A stretch of DNA of 64,000 bases from NCBI RefSeq assembly GCF_029263665.1, contig NZ_JAJUFQ010000004.1, positions 248,001 through 312,000 of the forward strand, in the 5' to 3' direction. The notes below the pieces were generated by a model that saw nothing but the letters and a program-made list of their open reading frames with translations, was not told the origin of the DNA and made no database searches. Both the position numbers and the translations under genes were made by a program. This document shows positions 17,958 to 27,154 of this stretch, in pieces (position 1 is the first letter of the stretch; the number at the start of each line of letters is the position of its first letter). The stretch is from Halomonas sp. (GTDB lineage: Bacteria > Pseudomonadota > Gammaproteobacteria > Pseudomonadales > Halomonadaceae).

Positions 17958-18974
17958 CTATCTGGCGATAGCCACCGCATCCTGGTCCAGCGTGACCTTC
18001 AGCTCATAGTTGTTCGGGCCGCTATGCGAAGAACCGAACTTCTGTCCGGATGCGTTGATCGTGTACCGCCCCTGAGGCAGCTGGGTATGGATATTCACGT
18101 TTCCATTGCCCGCCTTGCCTGCACCATTGGCAACGACACGTCCGGACTCATCGACGACGTCCAATGTCAGGCGGTAAGTATCTTCATCTCCGCCCGGATA
18201 GGTAGAAGTGGTGATCACCACCTGGCTCTGCTCTGCCACTTCGAAGGTCAAGACTTCACCGCGAGCGCGAATCTTCACATCAGTGGCAATGCTCTGAACC
18301 TGCTGTAGCTCCTTGCTATCCGCTGAAGAGGCATCAGTGGCACTGCCTTCATCCGCTGCTGTAACAGCACCTGCAGCAGAGGTTGACGCTGCGGAACCCG
18401 CTCCCAGCGTTGCCACCGCGCCGCCTCGCACAAAAGCGTTGGCATTACCTTCACGATCGCGACCTACGAACTGCAGGCCTTCGCCATCACTGACAGCGCC
18501 ATCCACTTCATTGCCCTGAGCATCCAGGCCGGCCACCGACACGGAGTAGCCATCACCCGGTTTGCCTCGGGTACCAAAACGATTGGCCTGAACCTGTAGA
18601 ACATAATCCCCGGGCTCCAGGCGCTGCTCAAGTTTCAGACCACCCGTATTGCCATTGCCTTCTCCTCTGGCGATGACCTGGCCCCGGGCATCCATCAGCA
18701 TGGCTTCGATTCGGTAGCTATCCGCAAAGCCCGGAGCGGCTTCGCTCTCGAAACGATAGGTCCCTGCATCCTTGACGGAGAAGTCATGAGCGTGGGCGGA
18801 TCCGAAGGTAAAGCTGCGACTCTGAGCATCGTTCTTGCCCTGCAGGTATCCCGACAGATCGAGTGCCTGACCTTGATCGCGAAATCTCTGTTGCGCAGCA
18901 CTATCAGCCATGGCCGCCGTGTTGAAACACGTGGCAAGCGCCAGCAGTGCGACAGGAAGAATGACCTTGTTCAT
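17958..18974 (-). CDS. Secreted protein with two PPC-like beta-sandwich repeats, unknown function
   Basis: This 338-residue protein has a signal peptide (residues 1-23, ending AAMAD). The mature part contains two similar domains: about 45-165 with LEPGDYVLQVQANRFGTRG, and about 230-335 with LPQGRYTINASGQKFGSSH. Each ends in a GYSVSV or NYELKV strand, a pattern reminiscent of pre-peptidase C-terminal (PPC) domains. A linker rich in Ala, Ser, Asp and Thr (about 190-225) separates them. No catalytic domain is attached, so it is probably a periplasmic or surface binding protein. The family assignment is tentative. Confidence 0.65.
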   Translation of the reverse strand: MNKVILPVALLALATCFNTAAMADSAAQQRFRDQGQALDLSGYLQGKNDAQSRSFTFGSAHAHDFSVKDAGTYRFESEAAPGFADSYRIEAMLMDARGQVIARGEGNGNTGGLKLEQRLEPGDYVLQVQANRFGTRGKPGDGYSVSVAGLDAQGNEVDGAVSDGEGLQFVGRDREGNANAFVRGGAVATLGAGSAASTSAAGAVTAADEGSATDASSADSKELQQVQSIATDVKIRARGEVLTFEVAEQSQVVITTSTYPGGDEDTYRLTLDVVDESGRVVANGAGKAGNGNVNIHTQLPQGRYTINASGQKFGSSHSGPNNYELKVTLDQDAVAIAR

Positions 18975-19041
18975 GAAGCCTCGTCATATTGGGGTGAAGT
19001 AAACACACCATGCATCAGGCATGTTGTGAAGAGTCCATCGT

Positions 19042-19093
19042 TACCAAGGATATAGAGACCAAGGACATAGAGACCAAGGACATAGAGACCAAG
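19042..19093. repeat. Tandem repeat of 15 bases, about 3.5 copies
   Basis: The unit ACCAAGGACATAGAG is repeated three times (the first copy has one base changed), with a partial fourth copy ACCAAGG. It lies between the start of the secreted protein gene and the end of the VOC gene, so it sits in the upstream region of the secreted protein gene. Slippage could change its length. Confidence 0.85.
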
Positions 19094-19095
19094 GG

Positions 19096-19503
19096 TCATG
19101 GTTGCCAAGGATCATAGGAACCAAAGTTCCACAGGTGCCCTTCCGGGTCCCGGCACGAGTATAGCCGCCCTCCATATCCCTGGTCTTCCGGTTCCATCAT
19201 GACCTCTGCGCCCGCATCAACGGCTCTACGATAGTGTGCATCGACATCATCAACAACAATATAGGGACTTTGAGTCCCCACACCACCAACGGCACCGGGA
19301 GTCTTCTGCAGCTCATCAAACGGGCCGTCACGAACGGGGCCAAGCATGATCATGTCGCCGTTCAGCGTTAGCTGTGCATGCTCCACCTGCCCATCGTCAT
19401 CGGTGACCACCAGATGCCGTTCAAAACCGAATGCCTTGCACAACCATTCGGTTGCCGAGGCAGCATCCTGATACCTCAGGGTTGGAATGATCCTGGATGA
19501 CAT
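19096..19503 (-). CDS. VOC-superfamily protein, PhnB/glyoxalase-like
   Basis: This 135-residue protein has the VOC double module: IIPTLRYQDAASATEWLCKAFGF at the start, a segment VEHAQLTLNGDMIMLG with a metal-site-like histidine and glutamate, then YIVVDDVDAHYRRAVDAGA and the terminal YSCRDPEGHLWNFGSYDPW. This pattern is common in the PhnB-like group of unknown substrate. GAGGAGG ends about seven bases before the ATG at 19503, which decides the start against the GTG at 19512. It appears to be a single-gene unit. Confidence 0.87.
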   Translation of the reverse strand: MSSRIIPTLRYQDAASATEWLCKAFGFERHLVVTDDDGQVEHAQLTLNGDMIMLGPVRDGPFDELQKTPGAVGGVGTQSPYIVVDDVDAHYRRAVDAGAEVMMEPEDQGYGGRLYSCRDPEGHLWNFGSYDPWQP

Positions 19504-19583
19504 GTCGTCCACCTCCTCTGATCAAGCAAGGCATCATGTTGCGGTTCGTCGCGATGCCCCCTTTGTCGCGCGAGCAGGCATGG

Positions 19584-19865
19584 CCTTTCATCTATATCTC
19601 TATCATGAATAGTGTATGCCTATGCCGCAGGAGTATCTTCACTCGCACAATCGCGTATATGGCAAGGTGGCTCCATGATGCCGGGATAAGGGCAAATCTC
19701 AGTGCTGCGACCCAGGCGACCCATACAGGTCGCAAGCCTGGAAGGTTCCTGCTGGTTTGGCAAGGCACTTTATTGTAGAGCATATATAATGCCTTTTATC
19801 TTCCGTGGCTTTTTATCTTCTGTAGCCCCTTCCTTTCATCTATCTATTTTTCATGAATAGTGTAT
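19584..19865. repeat. Pair of 34-base direct repeats
   Basis: The segments 19584-19617 and 19832-19865 are 34 bases each and nearly identical: both start CCTTTCATCTAT and end TCATGAATAGTGTAT, with differences only in the middle. They are 248 bases apart and lie upstream of the catalase-peroxidase gene. Between them a smaller tandem, TTTTATCTTCCGTGGC then TTTTATCTTCTGTAGC, occurs at about 19794-19825. They may mark a duplicated promoter or an insertion scar. Confidence 0.75.
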
Positions 19866-22331
<2,466 letters not shown>

Positions 22332-22351
22332 CACGGCTACCCTCACTGAAA

Positions 22352-22379
22352 AAGGCGGCGTCCGGTGACGCCGCCTTCT
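22352..22379 (+). terminator. Rho-independent terminator of katG
   Basis: AAGGCGGCGTC and GACGCCGCCTT form a perfect 11-base-pair stem with a CGGT loop, followed by CTT. It starts 20 bases after the katG stop codon. Confidence 0.9.
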
Positions 22380-22538
22380 TGATGCCTGCCATCTCCCCTC
22401 TGCCGCCTTGCCCCACAAATCCTGCCACTCTAGCCCCTGACGCTTAGACACAGAGGATTGGCGACCTGACTTTTCTGTTTTCGACCACTTCTCCCCAATA
22501 TCCAACCTCTCAGCAGTCCCCCTTCATGGCAATGGGCA

Positions 22539-22952
22539 TCACAAATCAGCCAGTTCCATGACAATATTCCACTCTTCATCGGTGACGGGCTGCACGGAAA
22601 GACGCGCATTGTTGACCAGCGCCATTGAGGAAAGACGTGGATCCAACTTCACCTGAGCCAGCGAAACGGCACGCGGCAAGGGCTTTACTGCCTTGATATC
22701 GACGCATTCCCAGCGAGTATCATCGGTAGTGCTGTCGGGGTGTGCCTCAGCGACAACCTCAACAATACCGACAGCTTCTTTTCCATGATTGGAATGATAA
22801 AGCAGGCCAAGATCGCCCTTTTTCATCAAGCGCATATTGTTGCGTGCCTGGTAATTACGTACACCGTCCCATTCTTCGCCTCGCTCGCCCTTGGCAACCA
22901 GATCATCCCAGCCAAATACATCAGGTTCGGATTTGAACAACCAATACGCCAT
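22539..22952 (-). CDS. EVE-domain protein (PUA-like fold)
   Basis: This 137-residue protein is a complete stand-alone EVE domain: it opens MAYWLFKSEPDVFGWDDL, has WDGVRNYQARNNMRLMKKGDLGLLYHS, then VGIVEVVAEAHPD, and ends near VTDEEWNIVMEL. The fold is related to PUA and ASCH domains and is thought to recognise modified bases in nucleic acid. Stand-alone members are widespread housekeeping-like genes of poorly known role. It does not seem to be part of an operon. Confidence 0.93.
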   Translation of the reverse strand: MAYWLFKSEPDVFGWDDLVAKGERGEEWDGVRNYQARNNMRLMKKGDLGLLYHSNHGKEAVGIVEVVAEAHPDSTTDDTRWECVDIKAVKPLPRAVSLAQVKLDPRLSSMALVNNARLSVQPVTDEEWNIVMELADL

Positions 22953-23111
22953 CAGCTCACCCTCTTTTTCATTCGTTTATGCTTTCTCTCACCCAAGGCC
23001 GGGTCTGCCACACAACATGCATTTATCTCATCCATACCGGCTCGCAATTGATACGGGGTACGGTCCCAAGCATGAGCCATGGGTGCAGGCTGCACCAGTA
23101 TGCTGTATTGG

Positions 23112-23203
23112 TCCAGCTGCGGTGGGGACCGATGGCCGGCGAGCTGGTCACTACGGGTGATGCGGTCACGGAAGTTGTCCACCACCCAGAATTCCTTCAG
23201 CGC
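23112..23203 (-). pseudogene. Decayed fragment of a P2-type phage portal (gpQ) gene
   Basis: The minus strand here can be read NFRDRITRSDQLAGHRSPPQL. That matches two separated parts of the intact portal protein encoded at 30772-31848: GVGNFRN, and ITRDDQLAGHRIPPQL, with about 100 bases between them deleted. Nucleotide similarity is also clear, for instance in GGCCGGCGAGCTGGTCA. No start or remaining frame supports a gene. It is a footprint of an earlier P2-like prophage. Confidence 0.8.
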
Positions 23204-23211
23204 AACCCAAA

Positions 23212-23266
23212 CGCAAAAATGAGATCAAGCTTTCACTTGATCCCGTTTTTTCAATTCTGTGGCGGA
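23212..23266. repeat. 55-base repeat, copy 1: terminator hairpin plus tRNA-Ser 3' tip
   Basis: This block is nearly identical (about four differences) to 25721-25775. It contains a hairpin GATCAAG-CTTTCA-CTTGATC followed by CCGTTTTTT (23223-23250), and then CTGTGGCGGAG, which on the minus strand reads as the CTCCGCCA end of a serine tRNA. Only the last dozen bases of the tRNA remain. It is probably an attachment-site scar, with the terminator having once followed the tRNA gene. Confidence 0.7.
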
Positions 23267-23410
23267 GAAAACCCCATCGAATAAGAAACAAAATCAGCTA
23301 CTTAAATGCAATAACTCATTTTTCCAACAATAACCCCAATCTCTAATTTGCTATTCCTTAATACTGGGTGATAGCCCTCGACCCAGTAGCTCAAGCAGCC
23401 TTCTCCCACA

Positions 23411-23665
23411 TCAGGAAGCATGATGAGTCAGGTCGTGAAACTGAATACCGGTCGCCCTGATGACGGCAGTCATTGTCCGTAGCGTGGGATTCCCCTTGGG
23501 GGACAATGCCCGATACAAACTTTCACGTGAGACCTTGGCACGTTCGGCCACCACGGCCATACCTCCCTGAGCCTCCACCACGTGGCGCAATGCAATCAAA
23601 AAGGCTGACTCCCCTCCTTCCTCGTCCAACTCATCAAAAGCTGTACGCAAGTAATCAAGCGCCAT
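23411..23665 (-). CDS. HigA-like addiction-module antitoxin with HTH
   Basis: This 84-residue protein belongs to the putative addiction-module antidote type. After DYLRTAFDELDEEGGESAFLIALRHVVEAQGG comes a helix-turn-helix MAVVAERAKVSRESLYRALS and the tail GNPTLRTMTAVIRATGIQF. Such genes normally lie directly behind a RelE/HigB-like toxin gene. Here the toxin gene upstream is broken (see the next entry), so this is an orphan antitoxin. It binds DNA as a repressor in known members. Confidence 0.85.
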   Translation of the reverse strand: MALDYLRTAFDELDEEGGESAFLIALRHVVEAQGGMAVVAERAKVSRESLYRALSPKGNPTLRTMTAVIRATGIQFHDLTHHAS

Positions 23666-23810
23666 GGCGGGATCATCAGCCGCTGGCCCCCCTTGGTGTA
23701 ATAGACCCTATAGCCGGGGCCATAATCTATACGTAGCTCCAGCGCACCATTTCCCACAGCTTTTTCCGAGTCCCCCCATCTTTTATGGCAATTCCGTCGT
23801 TCCCTCCTCT
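23660..23810 (-). pseudogene. Remnant of a RelE/HigB-type toxin gene
   Basis: One minus-strand frame reads KRWGDSEKAVGNGALELRID followed by YGPGYRVYYTKGGQRLMI and then runs into the antitoxin gene. The (E)LRIDYGPGYRVYY phrase is a hallmark of the toxin partner of HigA-like addiction modules. No start codon with a proper N-terminus is present, and the C-terminal LLCGGDKSTQ-type segment is missing, so the toxin is truncated at both ends. The antitoxin ATG overlaps the end of the remnant. Confidence 0.75.
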
Positions 23811-24112
23811 TTTCCTAGGACTGCCACAGAACGTGATGAGTGAACTCAGTCTATCTGCCACTCCGGTGATGGGTGGATGAAAACCCAGAACCATGAGTAG
23901 TGGTGATAAACAGATAGTTAGTGGAGATATCCAGCATGTCCATAAGTCGCCATATCCCATCCAGGAAGACGTATCGATGAGCACTACACACTGTAGTGCG
24001 ATCAAGGGGCTATGCTCATGCATGCGATCCGTAGCTAGGCTTGTGAACCTTCAAGCGTTCAAGCTGGGCATAACTAAACTATGGCCGTCACGGCTCAAGA
24101 AATGGAGTGCAT
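23811..24112. other. 302-base intergenic region without a recognised gene
   Basis: Nothing here is convincingly coding. It separates the toxin remnant from the antiporter gene and must hold the antiporter promoter. GGAG at 24104-24107 is the antiporter ribosome site. Confidence 0.3.
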
Positions 24113-25153
24113 ATGATGATGGTTCTTGGGTTCATCGTTGGTCTGGCACTGCTGATTATTGGCGCCGAGGTTCTGGTGAGAGGCGCATCACGATTGGCGG
24201 TACGGGTTGGTATCTCGCCATTGATCATTGGCCTTACGGTAGTGGCCTTTGGCACCAGTTCCCCGGAGCTAGCAGTGAGCTTGAAGGCGGCCTTCGATGA
24301 TCAGGCTGGCATCGCCATAGGAAACGTGGTGGGCAGTAACATCTTCAACGTGTTATTCATCCTCGGAATTGCAGCGTTGATTGCGCCACTGACGGTGGCC
24401 CCACAACTGATTCGCCTGGATATTCCATTAATGATAGCTCTTTCGGCATTGCTCCTGGTGCTGTCGCTCGATGGTCTGCTAGGGCGTCTAGACAGTCTAC
24501 TGCTAGTGACTAGTTTGGCGGCATACCTGGTGTTTCTGTTCTTGCATAGTCGCCGTGAAGCAGCGCCATCCCCTGAGGTAGAGGCACCGCCCTTGCCACG
24601 CAATCTGGTCATGGTGTTCGGTGGTTTGGTGTTACTGGTGCTGGGCTCACGCTGGTTCGTTGGTGCAGCGGTTGAACTGGCAGGTGCGCTGGGGGTCAGC
24701 GAACAAGTGGTGGGGTTAACGATCGTTGCTGCGGGGACTTCGTTACCCGAGGTGGTAACTTCGATCATTGCCGCACTACGCGGTGAGCGCGATATCGCAG
24801 TGGGCAATGTGGTGGGCAGTAACGTCTTCAACATTCTGGGAGTACTTGGATTATCCGGAGTACTAGCACCTTCTGGGATTGCCGTCTCCACGGCCATGCT
24901 GAGTTTTGATATACCGGTGATGATAACAGTGGCGCTGGCTTGCCTGCCGATCTGCCTGACTGGAGGGACAATCAGTCGTTGGGAAGGCGGAGTGCTGCTT
25001 GGCTATTACTTTGCTTATACCATCTACCTGGTGCTACAGGTGACGCACCATGATGCTTTGCATGGGTTCAGCACAGTAATGATCTATTTCGTACTTCCTC
25101 TCACTGCCCTGACGCTCACGGTGCTGGTATTGCAGGAAAAACGACGGACGTAG
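24113..25153 (+). CDS. Calcium/sodium antiporter, CaCA family (YrbG-like)
   Basis: This 346-residue inner-membrane cation exchanger has ten or so hydrophobic helices and the two inverted alpha-repeats that form the ion sites: VVAFGTSSPELAVSLKAAF with IGNVVGSNIFN in the first half, and VAAGTSLPEVVTSIIAAL with VGNVVGSNVFN in the second. The acidic residues of both GTS-x-PE motifs are intact. I use the ATG at 24113, with GGAG upstream; a GTG at 24107 is also in frame. It is probably monocistronic. Confidence 0.92.
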   Translation: MMMVLGFIVGLALLIIGAEVLVRGASRLAVRVGISPLIIGLTVVAFGTSSPELAVSLKAAFDDQAGIAIGNVVGSNIFNVLFILGIAALIAPLTVAPQLIRLDIPLMIALSALLLVLSLDGLLGRLDSLLLVTSLAAYLVFLFLHSRREAAPSPEVEAPPLPRNLVMVFGGLVLLVLGSRWFVGAAVELAGALGVSEQVVGLTIVAAGTSLPEVVTSIIAALRGERDIAVGNVVGSNVFNILGVLGLSGVLAPSGIAVSTAMLSFDIPVMITVALACLPICLTGGTISRWEGGVLLGYYFAYTIYLVLQVTHHDALHGFSTVMIYFVLPLTALTLTVLVLQEKRRT

Positions 25154-25295
25154 CTTGTCTACCTGGAGCTTTCTCTGGTCAGAAGAATCAGGTAGATAGA
25201 AATGCCCTATTTTGCATGAAAACCTTCCCTCCTGATTACCCTCGTCAGCCCAGTCTTGACCGGGCTTCACCCACTATGTAGGGCGCATAAAAACT

Positions 25296-25340
25296 GACAG
25301 CTTTCGCTCGCAGGCGGGGTGTCGACGGCACGCCAGGGGC
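25296..25340. repeat. G+C-rich repeat, copy A
   Basis: This segment contains CGCAGGCGGGGTGTCGACGG and matches 26959-27008 (copy B) closely; B has a four-base insertion in the G-run. Both copies begin with a GACAG-TTT-like lead. Nothing in either is coding. The G+C-rich motif has some likeness to P2-type cos sequence, but that is only a guess. Confidence 0.55.
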
Positions 25341-25421
25341 ACTGCCTACTGGAATGGTCTCATCTAGTCTGGGATCTGGCGAAGGTGATAAGGTCGCTCT
25401 GGATCACATCAGGAGAGAGTA

Positions 25422-25802
25422 ATGAAGCAACGCATCGAGCTGACGCTGGAGCGCATCGATGCTGTCGCAAGAGAGATGGCCGAGCAGGATGAAATAGATA
25501 GAGCCCACTCCTTCGCCACGGTCAAAGTACTACTCGACTGGCTGAGAGAAGTGAACCGAGAATACAACCACGACAACGACAACAGCTACGCAAGTGAGAA
25601 GCTGTTAATGATCGAATGGAGCACGGCGTCTATTGCGGGGCTGGACCACGGCAATGGGCACGAGGATAGCTTGCACTTGAGCTGGCTCGATGGCGAAGCC
25701 AGTAGTGCCGGATCTGAAAACGCAAAAATGGGATCAAGCTTTCGCTTGATCCCATTTTCTCAATTCTGTGGCGGAGGGGGAGGGATTCGAAACCACCTCT
25801 AG
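25422..25802 (+). CDS. Small protein whose 3' end runs into a terminator/tRNA scar
   Basis: The first 100 or so residues form a helical acidic protein (KQRIELTLERIDAVAREMAEQDE) that I do not recognise. From about residue 100 the frame reads through the terminator hairpin at 25725 and the tRNA-Ser fragment, giving the tail FRLIPFSQFCGGGGGIRN, which is not a natural protein end. The gene was probably truncated when the scar arose, with its old 3' end lost. AGGAGAG precedes the ATG. A similar accidental tail, LIPFFQFCGG, occurs at the other scar. Confidence 0.5.
   Translation: MKQRIELTLERIDAVAREMAEQDEIDRAHSFATVKVLLDWLREVNREYNHDNDNSYASEKLLMIEWSTASIAGLDHGNGHEDSLHLSWLDGEASSAGSENAKMGSSFRLIPFSQFCGGGGGIRNHL
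25725..25760. terminator. Strong hairpin terminator inside repeat copy 2
   Basis: AAAATGGGATCAAGC and GCTTGATCCCATTTT form a perfect 15-base-pair stem with a TTTC loop. It lies between the small truncated gene and the tRNA-Ser fragment. On the minus strand it stands directly downstream of the tRNA 3' end, as expected for the native tRNA terminator. Confidence 0.85.
25769..25793 (-). other. 3' fragment of a tRNA-Ser gene, probable attachment-site scar
   Basis: On the minus strand these bases read TTCGAAT (T-loop), then CCCTC, CCCCTCC, G and CCA, that is, the T-loop, 3' T-stem strand, 3' acceptor strand, discriminator and CCA of a serine tRNA. The 5' T-stem strand is absent: the bases before TTCGAAT do not pair with CCCTC. 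No other part of a tRNA is found to the right. Such 3' tRNA pieces are typical of one end of an element integrated into a tRNA gene. The orientation predicts the intact tRNA further to the right. Confidence 0.75.
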
Positions 25803-25969
25803 AGCCTCTACACAACCAAAATACGACATATCCTATTGATTTTTAATGAAACAATCACCAATTCCCTTCGTTTTCTATTCCCAGGGTGTTCCCGTGGTCA
25901 ACAGAAGATCTGCTTGTTACGCGTGCAGGCGCATGCCATACGCGAGGAAATCCTAGAATCCGTGGGGGG

Positions 25970-26262
25970 CTCGGAAAAAGGTAACAAAGGTAACGTCTTT
26001 CCAAAAACAAACTTAACCAATTGATTTATATAAATTTAAAACGACTGTTCAAAAGGTAACAAAAAGGTGATGGAAAGGTAACGCGTTACCTTTTTAGAAG
26101 GTGACATTCCTATTTTCTTCAATCCATATAAATCAGTCACTTAGCGATGCGTTACCTTTTGCGTTACCTTTTGCGACCTTTTAAAGGTAACGAAATAACC
26201 ATTACAAAACAGTGAGTTAAGAAAGAAAATCCGCCCTGTCACCTTTGTTACCTTTTTCCGAG
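25970..26262. repeat. GGTAAC-rich block bounded by 22-base inverted repeats
   Basis: The left end 25970-25991 and the right end 26241-26262 are perfect reverse complements over 22 bases (CTCGGAAAAAGGTAAC at the start of the left one), with further imperfect match outwards in a G-run. Inside, GGTAAC or its complement occurs nine times (25980, 25989, 26055, 26077, 26085, 26151, 26163, 26186, 26247), with GGTGAC-type variants at 26100 and 26238. One pair forms the palindrome GGTAACGCGTTACC (26077-26090). No gene lies inside. It could be an iteron-type replication origin or a small non-autonomous mobile element. Confidence 0.75.
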
Positions 26263-26353
26263 TACCCCCACCCTTTCTGAACCATGTAAAGAGTGCTGAG
26301 CTAAGATATGGCTGTGTTTCTCTTCAACGGTCGAGCAACGTCAGGGAGCAGAG

Positions 26354-26617
26354 ATGTCCACAGGAATTTTGATTGAAGAGTGTTATAACCCAGTGATAGT
26401 AGGCAACAAGTTCTCAGGATTTGATACAGGTGTTGAGATTCGCAGGTCTCGAAACGCAACCGTATCTAGAAATAAGTTTCTTGACACAGAAACTGGGGTA
26501 AAGGTTCGACACACATCAGGGCTCGTTGCTGAAGACAACGTTGAAGGCCAGACCTTCTTATTAAACCCTATTACAGCAGCTGTGCGCATGGCGTTGATGA
26601 ATAGAGGAGATTCTTAA
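26354..26617 (+). CDS. Small right-handed beta-helix-like protein
   Basis: This 87-residue protein consists largely of NosD-like parallel beta-helix rungs: GILIEECYNPVIVGNKFSGF, then TGVEIRRSRNATVSRNKFLD and TGVKVRHTSGLVAEDNV. A short, more hydrophobic tail follows. It is too short for a complete carbohydrate-active enzyme. It forms a pair with the next gene, one base apart. Function is unknown. Confidence 0.55.
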   Translation: MSTGILIEECYNPVIVGNKFSGFDTGVEIRRSRNATVSRNKFLDTETGVKVRHTSGLVAEDNVEGQTFLLNPITAAVRMALMNRGDS

Positions 26618-26618
26618 A

Positions 26619-26849
26619 ATGCCAATGTTCGATATCAAGGATTCAGAAGACATTGAATTAACTAGAAATAAGTCAAAAAAGGGGCAAATGGCAAAGGTTG
26701 AAAGAGTTAAAGGTTTCAAAGCCAAAGACAATGAGGCTTATTCGAACGATAACCATGATGAGATCATTGAGCTGAAACCTAATTTTTTTGGAATCGGCAT
26801 AAACCTCAGAGCACTGACAAGAAAACTCAAGAAGATTTTCCATCTCTAG
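26619..26849 (+). CDS. Small basic protein with beta-helix-like rungs, unknown function
   Basis: This 76-residue protein shows repeats like those of the gene before it (SEDIELTRNKSKKGQMAKVE, VKGFKAKDNEAYSN) and ends in an amphipathic basic tail, ALTRKLKKIFHL. It follows the preceding gene by one base and is probably co-translated. No family was recognised. The base composition is lower in G+C than the host. Confidence 0.5.
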   Translation: MPMFDIKDSEDIELTRNKSKKGQMAKVERVKGFKAKDNEAYSNDNHDEIIELKPNFFGIGINLRALTRKLKKIFHL

Positions 26850-27154
26850 TCATAACGAAGAAAACTGCATGATTTCGCATGATTTTAGATATCCCCGCTG
26901 CCTTAGACAGGGCCAGTCATTGCGGAATATCAACCTATATGCATGAGTGCAGGAAAAGCGACAGGTTTAGCGCGCAGGCGGGGCGGGGTGTCGACGGCGC
27001 GCCGCGGGGTACGGCTGGAGCCAGCTCAGGAAGACCAGCCAACGCAGGACACTTCTGAAAGTGCACTCCATCCTATTGCCACTGCCGGTTGGTTGTTATA
27101 CAGCTTGAACATGCGATGATGTGTGATAGCAACCTTCATGGAGGAGGGCCTAGC
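26850..27154. other. 305-base intergenic region containing G+C-rich repeat copy B
   Basis: No gene is supported. Bases 26959-27008 are the second copy of the G+C-rich repeat also found at 25296-25340. The right end carries GGAGGAGGG (27140-27148), the strong ribosome site that fixes the GTG start of the following effector gene. Confidence 0.5.

Noticed and set aside
19042..19093. 15-base tandem repeat as coding repeat
   Set aside because: It lies between two genes, and no frame through it is part of either protein.
22539..22952. EVE protein as part of a defence island
   Set aside because: It is a stand-alone housekeeping-like EVE protein next to katG, without defence neighbours.
25970..26262. 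CRISPR array
   Set aside because: The repeats are only six to ten bases, occur in both orientations and have irregular spacing; no cas gene is near.
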